From Cryobacterium levicorallinum (GTDB lineage: Bacteria > Actinomycetota > Actinomycetes > Actinomycetales > Microbacteriaceae): 64,000 nt of DNA. The stretch is from NCBI RefSeq assembly GCF_004402405.1, contig NZ_SOFE01000007.1, positions 17,726-81,725 of the forward strand, read 5' to 3'. This document shows, piece by piece, positions 44,328 through 52,877 of the stretch (positions are counted from its first letter, which is position 1; the number at the start of each line of letters is the position of its first letter). The notes beneath the pieces were generated by a model that did no database searches, was not told the origin of the DNA, and worked only from the letters and a program-made list of their open reading frames with translations. A program made the position numbers and the translations under genes.

Positions 44328-45704
44328 ATGGGAGCTACCGCCTTGCCCGAGGACGCCTCACCCGCAGCTCCAACGAAACGCAAGCCCGATCTACTGTCCA
44401 ATCGGACCGGCACAGTTTCGCGTAATATGACGGTCGCATTGCTGGGCAACGCGTTTCCCCCGCTCGTCGCACTGTTCTCCGGCCCCATCCTGGCGCAGGC
44501 CCTCGGGGTTGACGGGCGTGGTGCGGTGGCAGCGGCGACGGCACCATTGGCACTGGTCGTCACCATAGCCACGTTTGGCATTCCCGAAGCCGTCACGTGG
44601 ATTATCGCGAAAAAGCCAGCGTTGGCGCGAAACGCAGCGGGTCGGGGCATGCTTATTCTGGGCATCGCCGGACTATTCGCGACCGCCGCCATCGTCTTTT
44701 CACCACCTTTGTTGAGTGGTGGCGACCCGAGCGTTCAGCTACTGATCGTGTTCGCCAGTCTGGCCATTGTGCCGAACCTTCTCGTGGGGATACTCCGCGG
44801 CGTTGCCTCGGCCACGAGCAGCTGGCGGCTCGTATCCACGGAACGCATTATCTCGTCGGTTCTGCGCCTCGCGGTCCTCATCCCGTTCTGGCTGACAGGA
44901 ACGCTCACCCCGCTCGTAGCCACCATCACGGTCGCTGCCATGCCCGTGGTCGGCGCCTTTGTCTACATCGGGCGCATGCGCAGCCTCGACCCGCGCGCGC
45001 ACGAGGTTCCGCCCGAAGCACGCATGCGCGGGCTCCTCAGCTACGGCAGCCGAATGTGGGTCGGTTCGCTGTCGGGCGTGCTCCTGACGCGTCTCGATCA
45101 GGTACTGCTGACGCCGCTCGCCGGTACCTACCAGCTCGGACTCTACGTCGTGGCGGTGAGCATCAGCGAGTTGCCGTTGATCATTCACCACGCGGTGCGT
45201 GATGTCTCGTTCGTCAACGAAGCGGCCAAGTCTGAGGATGAACGTCTCAGTTCGTCTGCCCGCATCTCGACGGCGCTCTCGGCACTGGCAGCGCTGGTGC
45301 TCGGCGTGTCCATGCTGTGGTGGCTGCCGTTTCTGTTCGGGGAAGGCTTTCGTGAATCGATTCCGATTGCCGCAGTACTCCTCGTAGCCGTTGTGCTGCT
45401 CACGCCGGGTTCCATTGCTGGCGCCGGGCTTAGCGCGCGCGGCCGCCCCGGGCTGCGCAGCATCGCACTGACCATTTCGTGCGTCATTAACATTGTGATG
45501 CTAATCATCCTCGCGCCGCTGCTGGGGGCGATGGGAGCGGCGCTCACGACGCTCGCGGGCAACATCATCACGAGCAACCTCAACCTGCTGTTCCTGTCGC
45601 GGGTGTTTGGAATCGGAATGCTGCAGTTCTACGGTCTGCGTCGTTCAGACATCGCCACCATCGGCCGCTACGGTAAGCGGATACTGCGGCGCAAGACGCG
45701 CTGA
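44328..45704 (+). CDS. Polysaccharide flippase (Wzx-type, MOP superfamily)
   Basis: A protein of 458 aa with about 12-14 membrane helices. 'VSRNMTVALLGNAFPPLVALFSGPILAQALGVDGRG' (GPILAQALGVDGRGAVAAAT) is the family's N-terminal helix pair, and 'YGSRMWVGSLSGVLLTRLDQVLLTPLAGTYQLGLYVVAVSISEL' (LTRLDQVLLTPLAGTYQLG) is a family signature. It flips the lipid-linked repeat unit across the membrane. The ATG at 44328 is the nearest Met, but TTG at 44343 has GGGAG eight bases upstream and may be the true start. Confidence 0.87.
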   Translation: MGATALPEDASPAAPTKRKPDLLSNRTGTVSRNMTVALLGNAFPPLVALFSGPILAQALGVDGRGAVAAATAPLALVVTIATFGIPEAVTWIIAKKPALARNAAGRGMLILGIAGLFATAAIVFSPPLLSGGDPSVQLLIVFASLAIVPNLLVGILRGVASATSSWRLVSTERIISSVLRLAVLIPFWLTGTLTPLVATITVAAMPVVGAFVYIGRMRSLDPRAHEVPPEARMRGLLSYGSRMWVGSLSGVLLTRLDQVLLTPLAGTYQLGLYVVAVSISELPLIIHHAVRDVSFVNEAAKSEDERLSSSARISTALSALAALVLGVSMLWWLPFLFGEGFRESIPIAAVLLVAVVLLTPGSIAGAGLSARGRPGLRSIALTISCVINIVMLIILAPLLGAMGAALTTLAGNIITSNLNLLFLSRVFGIGMLQFYGLRRSDIATIGRYGKRILRRKTR

Positions 45705-45717
45705 CCGGGTACGTACG

Positions 45718-46674
45718 TTAGCTGGCGAAGCGGTCGGTGGCCTCGATAATGGCGTCCAGGATTCCGGGTTGGTCGAAGGCATGGCCGGCGTCGGGGATCA
45801 GCTTGAATTCCGCCTCCGGCCAGTTCTTGTACAGGTCCCAGGCGGTGAAGGCCGGCGTGCACATGTCGTAGCGGCCCTGCACGATGACACCGGGGATCTC
45901 GGCGAGCCGGGAGGCGTTGTCGATCAGCTGGTTCGGCGTGAACCAGCCCCTATTGGCGAAGAAGTGGTTCTCGATGCGGGCAAAGGCCACAGCGAAGGCT
46001 GGGTCGGAGAAGTGCGCGATCTTGTCTGGCTCCTGCAGCAGGGTGATCGTGGAGGATTCCCAGGTGGCCCAGGCCACGCCGGCGCGTTCGCGCACGAACT
46101 GGTCCGGGTCGTGCAGCAGCCGACCGTAGGCCGCGATCAGGTGGCCGCGTTCGTTTTCGGGGACCGGCGCGAGAAACGATTCCCACAGATCGGGGTAGAT
46201 TGCCGCGGCGCCCCCCTCGTAGAACCAGTCGAGTTCGACCGGGCGAAGGGTGAAGATGCCGCGCACGACGAGTTCGGTGACCTGGGCGGGGTGGGTCTCG
46301 GCGTAGGCGAGCGCGAAGGTGCTGCCCCAGGATCCGCCGCAGACCAGCCAGCGGTCGATGCCGAGGTGCTCGCGCAGTTTTTCCAAGTCGGCGACGAGAG
46401 TCCACGTGGTGTTCACGCTCAGGTCAACGTCGGGCTCGCTCGCGTGCGGCGTGCTGAGACCGCAGCCACGCTGGTCGAACAGAATGATGCGGTACTTCGC
46501 CGGATCGAATACCCGACGCTGGTCCGGGCCGGACGCGCCGCCCGGGCCGCCGTGCAGATACACCGCGGGCTTGCCGTCGGGGTTGCCCGAGGCTTCCCAG
46601 TAGATGGTCTGGTTGTCACCGACATCGAGCATGCCGGTTTCGTAGGGTTCAAGCTCGGGGTAGAAGGTTCGCAT
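45718..46674 (-). CDS. pip: Proline iminopeptidase
   Basis: A protein of 318 aa of the alpha/beta-hydrolase fold (S33). It removes N-terminal proline from peptides. Marks: 'VYLHGGPGGASGPDQRRVFDP' (HGGPGG oxyanion loop), 'RIILFDQRGCGLSTPH', nucleophile elbow 'CGGSWGSTFALAYAE', 'GRYDMCTPAFTAWDL' with the Asp, and 'DAGHAFD' with the His. It converges on the flippase gene 13 bp away, which ends the polysaccharide locus. Confidence 0.95.
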   Translation of the reverse strand: MRTFYPELEPYETGMLDVGDNQTIYWEASGNPDGKPAVYLHGGPGGASGPDQRRVFDPAKYRIILFDQRGCGLSTPHASEPDVDLSVNTTWTLVADLEKLREHLGIDRWLVCGGSWGSTFALAYAETHPAQVTELVVRGIFTLRPVELDWFYEGGAAAIYPDLWESFLAPVPENERGHLIAAYGRLLHDPDQFVRERAGVAWATWESSTITLLQEPDKIAHFSDPAFAVAFARIENHFFANRGWFTPNQLIDNASRLAEIPGVIVQGRYDMCTPAFTAWDLYKNWPEAEFKLIPDAGHAFDQPGILDAIIEATDRFAS

Positions 46675-46711
46675 GCTTCGAGCCTATGCCCCTCGTGTGC
46701 GCGGCCCCGGA

Positions 46712-47392
46712 TCAGCTGCCGACGAGTCCCACCTCGTAGGCCAGAATGACCGCCTGCACCCGATCGCGCAGCCCGAGCTTGTGCAGGATTCGCCCGACGT
46801 GGGTTTTCACCGTCGATTCGGAGAGAAAGAAGCGTTCGGCCAATTCGGTGTTGGAGAGCCCCTCGGCGATGGCCAGAAAAACCTCGGTTTCACGGTCGGT
46901 GAGCGCCGCGAGCGCCATGGCATTGGAGGCCCCTCCCGTCTCGGGCTGCGGCAATTTGGTGCCGAACAGGTCGAGCAGGCGCCGGGTCACCCGCGGTGAA
47001 ACGGATGCCTCACCCGAGACCACCGTGCGGATCGCGGCGATCAGCTCCCCGGGTTCGGCGTTTTTCAGCAGGAACCCGCTAGCACCGGCGCGCAAACCAC
47101 CGAAGGCGTACTCGTCGAGGTCGAAGGTGGTGAGGATGATGATGCGGGTCTCCGGCTGGGCGGCCATGATCTGCCGGGTCGCCTCGATGCCGTCGACGCC
47201 GGGCATGCGCACATCCATCAGGACCACATCGGGATTCAGCCTGGCTGCGAGGGCGATCGCCTGCGCGCCGTCGCTCGCTTCGCCGACGACGGTGAAGTCG
47301 TCTTCGGCCTCCAGCACCATGCGAAAACCCACGCGCAACAGGGCCTGGTCATCGACCAGCAGGATACTGATCGGTGCGGAACGGGGAGTCAT
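46712..47392 (-). CDS. NarL/LuxR-family response regulator
   Basis: A protein of 226 aa. Receiver domain 1-125 with acidic pair 'VDDQALL', phospho-acceptor D60 in 'VVLMDVRMPG' and Lys in 'GFLLKNAEP'; C-terminal LuxR helix-turn-helix with 'LTDRETEVFLAIAEGLSNTELAE' (LTDRETEVFLAIAEGLSN) and 'STVKTHVGRILHKLGLRDR'. The start overlaps the kinase stop by four bases. It probably regulates the ABC exporter upstream in the same operon. Confidence 0.93.
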   Translation of the reverse strand: MTPRSAPISILLVDDQALLRVGFRMVLEAEDDFTVVGEASDGAQAIALAARLNPDVVLMDVRMPGVDGIEATRQIMAAQPETRIIILTTFDLDEYAFGGLRAGASGFLLKNAEPGELIAAIRTVVSGEASVSPRVTRRLLDLFGTKLPQPETGGASNAMALAALTDRETEVFLAIAEGLSNTELAERFFLSESTVKTHVGRILHKLGLRDRVQAVILAYEVGLVGS

Positions 47393-48630
47393 TGTTCGTC
47401 CTCAAAGTTCAGGGTCGCGTGTACGCGCCAGCCGTCGCGGAGTCCCGGCGCTGCCTCAAAGGTTCCGCCATAGATCGCCACGCGTTCCTGCATTCCGATC
47501 AAGCCGCGCCCGAAACCGCGAACGCTTGCCACTGCCGCATGCCGCCCATTGTCGCTGATCGTGACCTGGGCGGCACCGGGCGACGATTGCAGGCGCACGA
47601 CCACCCGGGTCGGAGTGTTCGCATAGCGCAACACGTTGGTCAGCGACTCCTGGATGAGCCGAAAAATCGTCAGCTGCACGCTCACATTGCTCGGCTCACG
47701 CCCGCTGCGTTCCAGAACAACGGGAAGCCCGGTCGACCGAAACGATTCCACGAGGTCGGCCAGCTCGTCGATGCCCGGCTGCGGAGCGCGCGGGGCCGGG
47801 TCGGTGTCCACCTCGAGCACCCCAAGTAGCCGGCGCATCTCGGACATGGACCGGCGCCCAGTGGCCGCGACGTCGAGCATCGCCGCGCGGGATCGCTCCA
47901 CGTCTTTGGGGGCGATGGCGTGGGCACCGTCGGCGAGCGCCACCATGACCGAGAGGCTGTGGGCGACCACATCGTGCATTTCGCCGGCGATTCGGGCGCG
48001 CTCGGAGATGCGGGAGAGCTGCGCCTGCTGGTCGCGTTCGCGGGTCAGCTGCGCGGCCAAATCCAGCAGCGACGAGACGTAGCGCTTGCTGTTGCCCATA
48101 TTTACGCCGACCAGGGTCGCGGCGAGCAGCATGATCGCCACCTGGACCGCGACCGGAATCCAGGGAACCTCGTCGGGATTATCGGTGAGCCAGGCGGCCA
48201 GTCCGGCCAGCAGAACGGATGCGCTGAAACCGGTCCACGCGCTGCGCACGTCCGAATACACCGCGACCGCGTAGAGCGCCAGGAGCTGGGCGATGAGGTG
48301 CACTTCGCCGTAGTCGGCGAAGGTGAGCAGGCCGATCCAGGTCAGGGCCAGGACGAGCCGCGGCATCCGTCGGCGAAAGAACAGTGCGACGGCCAGCAGC
48401 AGCATGAGGCCGGCATTGAGCAACGCGTCCGGGAGCGGAGCCGGGTCATCGTCGAGCAGGTTGAGCACCAGGGTGAGCACCATCGGAACGACGTAGATCG
48501 CCGCGACGAGGCCGTCGGCCAGATGGGGATGCCTGGTCCAGAACCGCCGCACGATTCCGGGCGGGGTGGGCAGGCGCAGGTCTCCCCCCGGCGCCAGAGT
48601 GCGCCCGGGGGGAGAGGTGGTGGTGCTCAT
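47389..48630 (-). CDS. NarL-type sensor histidine kinase
   Basis: A protein of 413 aa. N-terminal half has five or six membrane helices (about 40-175) with no large extracellular loop, so it may sense within or next to the membrane. HisKA_3 motif 'ARIAGEMHDVVAHSLSVMV' (phospho-His about 219), then HATPase with 'RLIQESLTNVLRYA' and 'ISDNGRHAAVASVRGFGRGLIGMQERV' (VRGFGRGLIGMQERV). Intramembrane-type kinases next to ABC exporters often answer to cell-envelope stress or antibiotics (inference). Confidence 0.93.
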   Translation of the reverse strand: MSTTTSPPGRTLAPGGDLRLPTPPGIVRRFWTRHPHLADGLVAAIYVVPMVLTLVLNLLDDDPAPLPDALLNAGLMLLLAVALFFRRRMPRLVLALTWIGLLTFADYGEVHLIAQLLALYAVAVYSDVRSAWTGFSASVLLAGLAAWLTDNPDEVPWIPVAVQVAIMLLAATLVGVNMGNSKRYVSSLLDLAAQLTRERDQQAQLSRISERARIAGEMHDVVAHSLSVMVALADGAHAIAPKDVERSRAAMLDVAATGRRSMSEMRRLLGVLEVDTDPAPRAPQPGIDELADLVESFRSTGLPVVLERSGREPSNVSVQLTIFRLIQESLTNVLRYANTPTRVVVRLQSSPGAAQVTISDNGRHAAVASVRGFGRGLIGMQERVAIYGGTFEAAPGLRDGWRVHATLNFEDEQ

Positions 48631-48656
48631 CTATCGACTCTACGGGTCGTGGCGCC

Positions 48657-49511
48657 TCAGGCGTCCCGGCGCTTGAGCAGCAGCGCGGCAACGCCGAGGC
48701 TCACGACCACCCAAGCGAGCACGATCAGGAAGCCCTGCCAGGATTCCATGGCGTTCGGGGTGATCATCGTCGCACCGGCCACGGTGAAGAGGTAGGGCAC
48801 GATGTCGGCGATCCACTCAACGAACATCGACAGCACGGCCAACACCGTCGGCAGGAGCAGGGTGATTCCGAGCACCGTGGCAATGCCGCCGGCGCTGCTG
48901 CGCAGAATCGTGCCGATGCCGAGGGCGAACACGGCGATGATCGCGAGGAACAGCGCGTTACCGAGCAGCGGCAAAAACACCTTGGTGTCGAACAGGCTCG
49001 CACTCAGGTCCTTGGCGCCCAGGATGGGCATGGCCACGAGGAACGATCCGACCACGCTGATCAGGCCGACCAGGAAGGTGAACCCGAACAGCACGACGAC
49101 CTTGGCCCAGAGTGCGGGCAGACGATTGGGCACCGCGGTCAGCGTCGACTTGATCATGCCGCTGGAGTATTCGCCGCTGATCGAGAGTACGCCGAGGACG
49201 GCGACAATCAGCTGGCCAAGTCCGAGACCGGTCGTGGAGACGAGCACGAACATTTGCGCACTCTCCACGGCCATGGGGGCACCGGTGGTCGGATCGAATC
49301 CGGCCGTTGACGCCGACATGGCGAACGACATCAGCACGGCGATGCCGAGCGAGACCACGACAACGAGCGAGAGCGTCCAGTAGGTGGAGCGCAGGCTCCA
49401 CAGCTTGATCGATTCGGAGCGGAGCAGGCCGGTGATGCTGAGCCCGGATCCGGTCGGCACGAAGGAGGTGCGGGCTGAGGACGGCAGGACGGGGTTGGTC
49501 AGGGTGCTCAT
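48657..49511 (-). CDS. ABC transporter permease (ABC-2 type)
   Basis: A protein of 284 aa with six helices (hydrophobic stretches around 45-65, 90-112, 136-157, 175-200, 208-230, 255-275). It lacks solute motifs. It pairs with the ATPase upstream, and its start overlaps that stop by four bases. Likely an exporter of a peptide or lipid-linked compound; family resembles 'ABC transporter permease subunit' proteins. Confidence 0.88.
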   Translation of the reverse strand: MSTLTNPVLPSSARTSFVPTGSGLSITGLLRSESIKLWSLRSTYWTLSLVVVVSLGIAVLMSFAMSASTAGFDPTTGAPMAVESAQMFVLVSTTGLGLGQLIVAVLGVLSISGEYSSGMIKSTLTAVPNRLPALWAKVVVLFGFTFLVGLISVVGSFLVAMPILGAKDLSASLFDTKVFLPLLGNALFLAIIAVFALGIGTILRSSAGGIATVLGITLLLPTVLAVLSMFVEWIADIVPYLFTVAGATMITPNAMESWQGFLIVLAWVVVSLGVAALLLKRRDA

Positions 49512-50446
49512 CGGGCAACCTCCGCTTCGGTGTGAGAGGACGCATCACCGGTGCGATACTCCACCTCGTTCTGGGTGAGTTTCATGTAGGCGTCCTCGAG
49601 CGAGGCGCTCACCGCGGAGAGTTCGTGCAGAGAGATTTGAGCATCGGCGGCGCGGTCGCCGATCTCGTTGACAGTCAGTCCGCTGATCTCGAGCACGTCC
49701 TGCTCGATGTTGGTGATGGTCACATCCGGCTGGGCGAGCAGAGTGGCCAGAGCTGCGGTGTGCGGAGTGCGCACGCGAACCGTGTTCTGCGCGGCCGAGG
49801 CGATAATGTCGGCGACCGAGGCATCCGCTATCACCCGGCCTCGACCGAGCACGATGATGTGGTCGGCGGTGAGGGCCATCTCACTCATGAGGTGGGAAGA
49901 GAGGAGCACGGTGCGGCCCTCGGCGGCGAGCTGCTTGGTGAGCTTGCGCACCCACTGCACGCCCTCGGGGTCGAGACCGTTGACCGGCTCGTCGAGAATG
50001 AGGGTGGCCGGGTCGCCGAGCAGCGCGGCGGCGATGCCGAGGCGCTGGCCCATGCCGAGGGAGAAGCCGCCGACGCGTTTGCGGGCGACGGATTCGAGGC
50101 CGGTGAGGTTAATCACCTCGTGTACTCGGCTGGTGGGGATATTGTGGGTGGCGGCCATGGCGCGCAGGTGGTTGTAGGCGCTGCGTCCGGTGTGCACAGC
50201 CTTAGCGTCGAGCAGCACGCCCACTTCGCGCAGCGGCGCCTTGTGTTCGTGGTACGGCTTGCCGTTAACGATGACGGAGCCGGCGCTGGGCTTGTCCAGA
50301 CCGACGATCATGCGCATGGTGGTGGACTTGCCGGCGCCGTTCGGCCCGAGAAAGCCGGTGACCTTGCCCGGCTGCACCGTGAAGTCGACCGCGTCGACCG
50401 CGGTCTTGCTTCCGTAGCGCTTGGTCAGGGACTGTGCCTGGATCAT
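49508..50446 (-). CDS. ABC transporter ATP-binding protein
   Basis: A protein of 312 aa. Walker A 'GFLGPNGAGKSTTMRMIVGL' (LGPNGAGKSTTMR), signature 'FSLGMGQRLGIAAALLG', Walker B 'LILDEPVNGLDPEG' and the H-loop 'VLLSSHLMSEMA'. A C-terminal ~90-residue extension is typical for the bacitracin-exporter-like group (BcrA). It is the first gene of the operon with permease, kinase and regulator. The leader upstream holds a cluster of inverted repeats. Confidence 0.93.
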   Translation of the reverse strand: MIQAQSLTKRYGSKTAVDAVDFTVQPGKVTGFLGPNGAGKSTTMRMIVGLDKPSAGSVIVNGKPYHEHKAPLREVGVLLDAKAVHTGRSAYNHLRAMAATHNIPTSRVHEVINLTGLESVARKRVGGFSLGMGQRLGIAAALLGDPATLILDEPVNGLDPEGVQWVRKLTKQLAAEGRTVLLSSHLMSEMALTADHIIVLGRGRVIADASVADIIASAAQNTVRVRTPHTAALATLLAQPDVTITNIEQDVLEISGLTVNEIGDRAADAQISLHELSAVSASLEDAYMKLTQNEVEYRTGDASSHTEAEVAR

Positions 50447-50498
50447 GCCTGCCTCATTCCGTTGATGGGTGAGGCCCTGTTTTCGTACGCTGAAGCCC

Positions 50499-50589
50499 CC
50501 ATACCAAACGGTATGGTTTGTGACCTCTGTGGCGCATCAACCATGGGGATGGTTGTGCACCATCCCCGTCGTACCTGGGTACGACGGGG
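50499..50589. repeat. Cluster of inverted repeats upstream of the ABC operon
   Basis: CCATACC-AAAC-GGTATGG (50499-50516, 7-bp arms), GGGGATGGT-TGTGC-ACCATCCCC (50545-50567, 9-bp arms) and CCCCGTCGTACC-TG-GGTACGACGGGG (50564-50589, 12-bp arms). The last two share the CCCC at 50564-50567, so they cannot both form. No T-run follows either. Confidence 0.8.
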
Positions 50590-50594
50590 CCCGG

Positions 50595-52703
50595 CTATTT
50601 CTTGACCGGCTTTTCAGGGGTTGGCGCGGTTCCGGAGGCACGCTGGGCGGCGTAGTAGTCGCGGGCTTCATTCTGGCGCTCACGTTCGGCACCGCTCGCG
50701 ATCGTGGCTCGGAGGTGGTCCTGCGAGTAGCCGAACGCGTCGACGAGGTCCTGGGCGTGCGGGCGAATGCGGGCGATCAGCCGATCGATGTAGGCGGTGA
50801 CGGCCTGGGCGCGCTGGGCGGAGAGCCGGCCGTGGATGAGGTACCAGGCCAGGTTCTTCTCGACCAGGCCGAGGCCGAACAGGTCGCGCAGCCAGGTGAG
50901 TACCTGCTTGGTGCCAGCGTCGTCGGTGTGCTCGAGTGCCCGGGTGAACGATTCCCACTGCAGCAGTTCGCCGTGGGCACGGGCAGCTTCGATGAGCTCG
51001 TTCTGGTGCGCGTTGAACAGGTCGGCCGCCTGCTTCTTGGGCAGCTTGGTGGCGCCGCGCAGCTTTCCGGCCACCTCGGCGATCATGCTCTCGACCCGAT
51101 CGGTGAGCAGCTCGCGCTGCACGTCGGCGTCCCGGAGGGCGCCGACGGAACGAGCCGTCGAACCCCGGTCGGCTACGGCCTGCGCGAGGGTGCGGAGGCC
51201 CGTGCCGTGGTAGGCGCGACCGGCGGCATGCTGCACGACGTAGCGGGCGAGGGCGCCGGCATCCGCTGTGGCGAATTTGCGGCTGTAATCGGTGAGTAGA
51301 CGCTTGGCGACGAGCTGCAGCAGCACGTTGTTGTCTCCCTCGAAGGTTGCGAAGATGTCCAGGTCGGCGCGCAGCCCGACCAGGCGATTCTCGGCCAGGA
51401 AGCCGGCGCCGCCGCAAGCCTCGCGAGCTTCCTGCAGGGTGTCGAGCGCGTGCCAGGTGGAAAGTGGCTTGAGCGCCGCGGCGAGGGTTTCAAGGTCCTG
51501 CCGGTCGTCGTCGGTGTCGGCCTTGCCGCTGAACACCTCGTCGAACTTCACCAGGAACTCGTCGTGCGCGAAGGTCTGCGCGTAGGTCGTGGCGAGGCGC
51601 GGAAACAACCGGCGCTGGTGCCGCTGGTAGTCGAGGATGACCTCTTCATCGGTGTCGCTGCCCGCGGTGAACTGACGACGCTGGCTCCCATAGGTGATCG
51701 CGATGGTCAGCGCCAAAGCGGATGCCGCGGTGGCGGCCCCGTCGAGCGACACGCGACCCTGCACCAGCGTTCCCAGCATGGTGAAGAAGCGGCGGCCGGG
51801 GCTTCCAATCGGGCTGGAGTAGGCGCCGTCTTCTGCAACGTCGCCGTAGCGGTTGAGCAGATTTTCGCGCGGGATACGCACGTTGTCGAAGTGCAGTCGA
51901 CCGTTGTCGATGCCGTTGAGTCCGCCCTTGAGGCCGTCGTCTTCGCCGCCGACGCCGGGCAGAAAGTCACCGTGCTCGTCGCGAATGGGCAGATAGAAGG
52001 CGTGCACGCCGTGATTGACGCCCTGGGTGATGAGCTGGGCGAACAGCACGGCCGCGATGCCGTCCTTCGCGGCGTTGCCGAGATAGTCCTTCCAGGCGGC
52101 GCGAAAAGGGGTGTTGATGACGAACTCGCCGGTGGCCGCGTCGAAGGTTGCGGTGGTGCCGATGCTCGCGACGTCGGAGCCGTGCCCGATCTCCGTCATG
52201 GCGAACGCACCGGGAACGCTCAGGTCCATGATGCCGGGGAGGTACTTGTCGTGGTGCGGCTTGGTGCCGAGGTGCAGCACGGCAGCGCCGAACAGCCCCC
52301 ACTGCACTCCACCCTTGATCTGCAGGCTAGGGTCGGCGATGACGAGTTCTTCGAAGCCGGCGATGTTTCCACCGTGGTCGTCCTGCCCGCCAAGGTGCTT
52401 GGGGAAGGCGCGCAGCACGTGGCCGTTGGCGGCGAGCACCTTGAGCTGTTCGAGCACGCGCAGGCGGTGGTCGGCCATCGAGAGGCCTTCAATGCGCTGC
52501 ATGTCGGGGCGGGCGGTCACCTCGCGTGCCTTCAGCCGCACGTCGGCCCAAGTGCCGAGCAGTTGTCGTCCGAGTTGTTCGACGTTGACCACGGGGGCGG
52601 CCTCGTCGCCGATGGATTTGATGGGGCCGGTATCGACGCCGACCTCGAGGCTGGGGTCGATCGTCGCCGATCGGAGGTTGGAGCGCTGGGCCGTGTCTAC
52701 CAT
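50595..52703 (-). CDS. Acyl-CoA dehydrogenase/oxidase-family flavoprotein
   Basis: A protein of 702 aa. It is longer than acyl-CoA dehydrogenases (about 380-420 aa) and fits acyl-CoA oxidase-like proteins, which have an extra C-terminal domain. 'FAMTEIGHGSDVASIGTTA' (AMTEIGHGSDVASIGT) matches the FAD/substrate-binding middle domain; 'LDGAATAASALALTIAITYGSQRRQF' (AITYGSQRRQF) and 'REACGGAGFLAENRL' are typical of the C-terminal helices, the latter carrying a catalytic-type acid near 'TFEGDNNVLLQ'. It likely oxidises acyl-CoA to 2-enoyl-CoA. I chose the second ATG of an ATG ATG pair at 52703 because the AGGA lies six bases before it; the first (52706) is also possible. Confidence 0.82.
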   Translation of the reverse strand: MVDTAQRSNLRSATIDPSLEVGVDTGPIKSIGDEAAPVVNVEQLGRQLLGTWADVRLKAREVTARPDMQRIEGLSMADHRLRVLEQLKVLAANGHVLRAFPKHLGGQDDHGGNIAGFEELVIADPSLQIKGGVQWGLFGAAVLHLGTKPHHDKYLPGIMDLSVPGAFAMTEIGHGSDVASIGTTATFDAATGEFVINTPFRAAWKDYLGNAAKDGIAAVLFAQLITQGVNHGVHAFYLPIRDEHGDFLPGVGGEDDGLKGGLNGIDNGRLHFDNVRIPRENLLNRYGDVAEDGAYSSPIGSPGRRFFTMLGTLVQGRVSLDGAATAASALALTIAITYGSQRRQFTAGSDTDEEVILDYQRHQRRLFPRLATTYAQTFAHDEFLVKFDEVFSGKADTDDDRQDLETLAAALKPLSTWHALDTLQEAREACGGAGFLAENRLVGLRADLDIFATFEGDNNVLLQLVAKRLLTDYSRKFATADAGALARYVVQHAAGRAYHGTGLRTLAQAVADRGSTARSVGALRDADVQRELLTDRVESMIAEVAGKLRGATKLPKKQAADLFNAHQNELIEAARAHGELLQWESFTRALEHTDDAGTKQVLTWLRDLFGLGLVEKNLAWYLIHGRLSAQRAQAVTAYIDRLIARIRPHAQDLVDAFGYSQDHLRATIASGAERERQNEARDYYAAQRASGTAPTPEKPVKK

Positions 52704-52798
52704 CATTGGTCCTAACTGATCGCACGAAAGTGGTGATCGCCACGTTAGAACCACATGGTGCGGTCGCGAAATGCGCGGTGCGGGGGCCACAACGATAT

Positions 52799-52814
52799 AT
52801 GCCGTCTACGGCAT
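52799..52814. repeat. Inverted repeat between recQ and acyl-CoA oxidase gene
   Basis: ATGCCGT-CT-ACGGCAT. It may be a weak terminator of recQ or an operator for the gene downstream. No T-run follows on the minus strand. Confidence 0.4.
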
Positions 52815-52877
52815 CCGTTTTGTAGGATCAGTACAACTGCAAGCTGCGTGGACTGTGATCCCCCACAAGCAAGGTGG

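Noticed and set aside
51450..52715. 421-aa open frame opposite the acyl-CoA oxidase gene
   Set aside because: Antisense shadow without family features.
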